From NCBI GenBank assembly GCA_016617855.1, contig JAECUM010001702.1, positions 1 through 64,000 on the forward strand: a DNA stretch of 64,000 nt, read 5' to 3'. The notes beneath the pieces were generated by a model. That model was not told the DNA's origin. It made no database searches and worked only from the letters and a program-made list of their open reading frames with translations. Both the position numbers and the translations under genes were made by a program. Shown in pieces: positions 60,076 to 64,000 of the stretch. Each line of letters starts with the position of its first letter. The first letter of the stretch is position 1. The DNA comes from Megalonaias nervosa. Its lineage: Eukaryota; Mollusca; Bivalvia; Unionida; Unionidae.

Positions 60076-60410
60076 TAATAGGTGCACTGTTTCTAGGGTT
60101 TGGTGAAACAACCAAGAGACCTGGTATGAGGTAGGAGAGTGTGCGGTAATATTGGTTGATTCCGGTGTTCCCAAGGCCATTTTCCAGGTTGAAGAATCAA
60201 ATAAACAAACAAATAATCTATATCTACTGAAAAGTCAGAGAAAACGAGTTTTATGTGGAAATAAGGTAATAAGTAATCCCACAAGACGTTCTAGCTGCAT
60301 AAGCGCTGCATTTGCGGACGACTCAGTTTACGCATAACACTTTGCTGATTTCACAACAAATTCTGGCTTGAGTTTAGGTTAGGATGGTAGATTCTGTATT
60401 ATGCGTTTAG

Positions 60411-60412
<2 letters not shown>

Positions 60413-60494
<82 letters not shown>

Positions 60495-60497
60495 ATA
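60413..60497. repeat. (TC)n(AC)n microsatellite
   Basis: Compound dinucleotide run. Confidence 0.97.
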
Positions 60498-60604
60498 TGC
60501 ACATATATTTATAAGTCTGAAAAAATCTGGTCCAGCGCTATAAAGATCATCGGATGCTTTTTTTCAGACCTGCTGCACAGTGCTTTGTCATGCTGGTCGT
60601 TCGA

Positions 60605-60605
<1 letters not shown>

Positions 60606-60681
<76 letters not shown>
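60606..60681. repeat. (AT)n microsatellite
   Basis: About 37 AT dinucleotides. Confidence 0.97.
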
Positions 60682-60683
<2 letters not shown>

Positions 60684-62480
60684 TGTATGTGTGTGTGGTT
60701 GTTGAGTGTGTATAATCTTTTCGTATCGTTTGTTTTACATTTTAATTACGGCTGTCAGATTCAATGGGTGATGAGCGAAGAGGTGAGGTTTAGTGTAGTT
60801 GAGGTTCAGAAGGCCATGAATGGTTTATGTTTGTCCAAGCAAGTGTTGTCTTTATTTACATGCCTAGAGACTACGCGTTATCAACGGTCTAAAACTCAAA
60901 AGAAAATATTCGTATTCATTCAAAACGTTTACTTTTTCAGTCTTATATAAAATTTATATAATTTTCATTACTTTTGGACAGAGAGTCTGCAGTACGCGCA
61001 TTTGAGTTCATGTCAAAATGTCTATTCCCTGAAAAAATCACTGACAACGTCAGCGTCGTCCTTTGGTGATAATAAAACTTCTGTACATATGATCGAAGAA
61101 GCAGAAACGATTTATATGGCACAAAGGGAACAAAATTCAGATCACGTTAACATTTGTAATTTGAAATACATTCAGCGTGAGTGACAGGACATTTACTGAT
61201 GGCTCAAATGACAAATGAAATCTGCTTTGTAGATATCGGATGTGATAATACGATTTGTTCATTGAAATCAGGAAGTAACCACTCAATATGATTTATAAAT
61301 GACTATTGATTTACCATGCAAATCCAACTCAACATCTGAACCAAGCTTTGAAATACTCTTATTAATGCGAAGATCAACTTTTTTAAATTAAAATATCAAT
61401 TGTCAAAGTTAGATGACATGAGTTGATTAACAACTGACTCATCAACGCACACATTTCTAGACCATTTCTATAGAAATGTTAGGCTTTGACAGGACTTATC
61501 AACGCACAAATTTCTGCGCCATTTTCTACAGAGCAGAGTTTGTTTTGTCCACTCAAGATGACACAGCAAACAGTGATAAGAAATTGTACTGAGGTTCCTG
61601 GTCTAATCCCATGTGAGGATTAAATGTGTGGTTAAGGAACAGTTAAAAGTTTAATATTGTACATTCCAATCAATTCTGAAAATCTTTTGACAGTTGAAAA
61701 TTAATATAATATTAGTTTATGACACTCTTTTTGATTACAAAATGTGAATACAAAATGTGAATACAGTATCAATGTCAGGGCAATTAATGTCTGTTCAGTT
61801 CTGTAAACGAACCCGTGGATCTAAAAACGACTCATACTTTAACATGTGGACACTGCTGATATACTTTCTGTAGACACATTTGTTGAGCAATTACAAGTAC
61901 CAATATAACATTTTTAGGGGCATGCTACTTCAAGAGCCACAGCTTGGGTGGAGGTTTTAGCCAAAATGAGTGATATGACTTTTTCATTAATTAAATATCT
62001 AATAATATTCAAACATTGAATAAATCGGGTCTTTGCAAGTGAAATAATTATTTATTATTTGAAGTGTAATCTAAGTAGCTCAGAAATATCAAAGAAACTT
62101 CATATCAAGCGAGTGTCTGTGTTGGACTATGGATTTGTCATCTATGCTATAACGTGGCACCATGCTTTTGCCGCCGTCTCGTAAGATCCCACTAAACATA
62201 ACAGTTATGCGTTAATATTGCTACATATAAAAACAGCCGCTACGTTGTTCATATCTTTAATGTGTTATGTATATTTAATTTGTATTGTGTGTTGTCTTTT
62301 CTCCACGATTAGATATTATCTATATCTTGATTGTCTGGTTGACCCTGGTCAGTAATTGGGTTTATTCTGGTCTACCTGACTATCAACATATTTTCGTTTT
62401 TTTAAAAATGTAAACAACATATTACATAACTAACATGTTTCTATGATTTTTTATTTTATAGTACCATCATTATGAATTGG
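60682..62480. other. No gene seen
   Basis: AT-rich sequence with only short unremarkable open frames. A stretch at 60981-61065 reads ESAVRAFEFMSKCLFPEKIT after a TTTTGGACAG, but it ends in a stop and is isolated. Confidence 0.6.
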
Positions 62481-62512
62481 AGGTAAACATATAGATCAAT
62501 AACTTCCTCATT

Positions 62513-62876
62513 TTGAAAAGAATTCTAAAATTTGCAGTGGCCGAGAGAACAATTTGTTTACTTAATACAAGGTGTACATATTGCAAAGCCGGTGAACTCT
62601 ACACTTCACTGTCAGTACAAAGTGCTAATTGCGATGCGATTAGGGAATGTATCTTGAAGGGTTATGAGTTGATACCTGAGGCATATCGACAAAAGTTTAG
62701 GAAATGTAGAAAGGAAACTAGACAGACCAGTATCGGATTCGCATGACAAACAGAACGAATGATTGATAGGTGGTGCACTGACATGAAGGCTGACATAAAT
62801 TGTAATAACCTCGTACAACTCATATTCACTAAAGTGTTCAAACATTGCGTCCATAATGACGTCAATGACCTACCTT
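62513..62876 (+). pseudogene. Ty3/gypsy gag (SCAN-like) remnant
   Basis: The frame from 62513 gives CDAIRECILKGYELIPEAYR and QKFRKCRKETRQT. A stop follows at 62744, and in the same frame comes MIDRWCTDMKAD with VFKHCVHNDVNDL. The sequence 'Y.L.PEAYRqkFR...k...qt...fa' followed by 'l..RWc' is the gag core I know from metazoan Ty3/gypsy elements with a SCAN-like domain. It is interrupted by at least two stops. Confidence 0.75.
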
Positions 62877-63090
62877 AATGAGCAAATGGTCGAAACTGTA
62901 GAAAATGCTGCTCGTATAGATGACGATTATTCCTTGACTCAAAGTTTTATTAATAAGTCTTCCTCTCTGCAGTATTTTTGGTAAAACAACTTCTCAGTCT
63001 CATACAAGTACTTCCAAATTTCAATCTAGCACAACGTTTTGGAATCAATCTGCTGATAAAACTGATCAGAAAGCCCTATCTCTTTCTGCG

Positions 63091-63140
63091 TGCACATATT
63101 GCTTGAAGAAAGGATACGTTATTTCCAATTCTTACAGATT
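63091..63140 (+). pseudogene. Degraded gag zinc knuckle
   Basis: CTYCLKKGYVISNSYRLK keeps the first two cysteines of a CCHC knuckle, but the histidine and last cysteine are replaced (Tyr and Ser at those positions). It follows the gag remnant at the expected distance. Confidence 0.6.
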
Positions 63141-63651
63141 GAAAACTATGCATCATAATAAAGATAGATTGATTCCAAATGCTCTTATTTCTAAGAGGTC
63201 AAGGTCACGGTCATAAATAGAAAACAATACATTTTTTGGGTTAAAAAAAAACAACAACCCCAGTTTGGTTTTTAATGGACAGAATTGTGAAACATATTTA
63301 TTGAAAGATTCTGTATCACTTACGTATTGGTCACAGTAATCCTCTTTTTACCACTCATTCTCTTTATTATAATCAGGGTGACAAACGACAATCACTTGCT
63401 GTCGAACATCTGTTTGTTTCAGAGGGCTATTATCAAAACAAAAGACATACAAGTACCTGTTTGTCATTTTGCGAAAAATAAGGTGCTTGTGAGGCTTTGG
63501 ATACCACCTGTAGTCAGTGAGTTATCAAACTCCTATTCCTAAGTCTTATAGACAAGAACGTCTATGAGAATCCTTTGGCATGTGATTCAGGGATTAATAA
63601 AGCTTAAGACACTATCTTTAATCAATAATTGAAATTGATGGTTCTAAATAC

Positions 63652-64000
63652 TGTAGATCTTGTCACACTTGTCAAATGGAAGGTAACCCAATCAGAAGGT
63701 ACATAAGGCTCATCTGCAACCCATTTTTGCATTTGACGAAGAATTTATCAGAATAATTGTAGACTGTGTTGGTCCCTTACCTAAGACCATGAGTCAACCA
63801 ATATTTGGTGACAATAATTTTTGCGTCACATGGCTGCCCGCGGCAATTGCTTTGAGGAATATTAAAACTAAAACTATAGAAAAAGCTTTGATAAAGATTT
63901 TTGTTTACAGCTTATGGTCTCCCCAAATGTGTTCAACCTGATCAAGAGTCAGATTTTATGTCTGATTTTTCCAGCAAGATATGCATGAAATAGGCATCCA
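63652..64000 (+). pseudogene. Ty3/gypsy integrase remnant, cut by window end
   Basis: CRSCHTCQMEGNPI is the second half of the H2C2 zinc-binding domain. VDCVGPLPK (near 63759) is the block with the first catalytic aspartate. YGLPKCVQPDQESDF (near 63910-63955) is the block with the second. Stops and frameshifts separate them. The reverse transcriptase/RNase H region that should lie between gag and integrase is missing, so the copy is internally deleted by several kb. The element continues beyond the window. Confidence 0.75.

Noticed and set aside
60981..61065. Isolated exon-like block ESAVRAFEFMSKCLFPEKIT
   Set aside because: Short, ends in a stop, no donor and no recognisable family.

Overview
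The window is animal genomic DNA dominated by the 3' two thirds of one large plus-strand, multi-exon gene. I assembled it by hand from 18 exons between 3160 and 49862. Every exon has AG/GT borders, and the phases chain without a break (5,049 coding bases, 1,682 codons plus stop). The 5' part of the gene lies upstream of base 1. The host looks like a lophotrochozoan, most likely a mollusc. The basis is long AT-rich introns packed with minisatellites, tRNA-derived SINE copies, retroposon tails ending in (AAC)n, DIRS-like and Ty3/gypsy debris, and a degenerate repeat starting with a GCTCACCTG / GTGAGC pair of the kind common in molluscs. This assignment is an inference.

The protein has the alpha-neurexin module order: end of a laminin-G (LNS) domain (3160-3318), proline-rich linker plus LNS (3531-4188), EGF (6013-6186), LNS (12249-14750 region), LNS (rest of 14750-15490), EGF (16093-16209), LNS (18330-25391), Gly/Pro-rich stalk, one transmembrane helix (about 26219-26284), and a Gly/Ser/Thr-rich cytoplasmic segment. 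The frame does not end in the short PDZ-binding tail of classical neurexins. It runs on through four more exons (46411-49862) that encode a WD40-type beta-propeller before the stop. A neurexin-like adhesion receptor with an intracellular beta-propeller is the most striking feature of the window.

Almost every intron carries its own private tandem repeat family, with units from 13 to about 160 bp. In two places the duplicated unit includes a splice site of this gene. A 53-bp minisatellite of about 37 copies begins inside the 3' end of exon 18330-18514 and copies its splice donor. A 48-bp tandem duplication gives exon 14174-14282 a second, in-frame donor. A duplicated acceptor region lies before exon 40922-41053.

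Mobile element remains: two decayed DIRS-like tyrosine-recombinase retrotransposons (about 6690-11375 and 42350-45735), a 951-bp solo LTR with a 4-bp target duplication (37668-38618) nested in an older SINE-like repeat, tRNA-derived SINE heads on the minus strand (38780-38860, 39880-40015), a retroelement gag fragment (18002-18180), and a degraded Ty3/gypsy element (62513 to the window end).

From the stop codon at 49862 to about 62.5 kb I see no convincing gene: a 3' UTR, microsatellites, minisatellites, an A/G-rich block that may be a minus-strand retroposon, and two short unrecognised ORFs.
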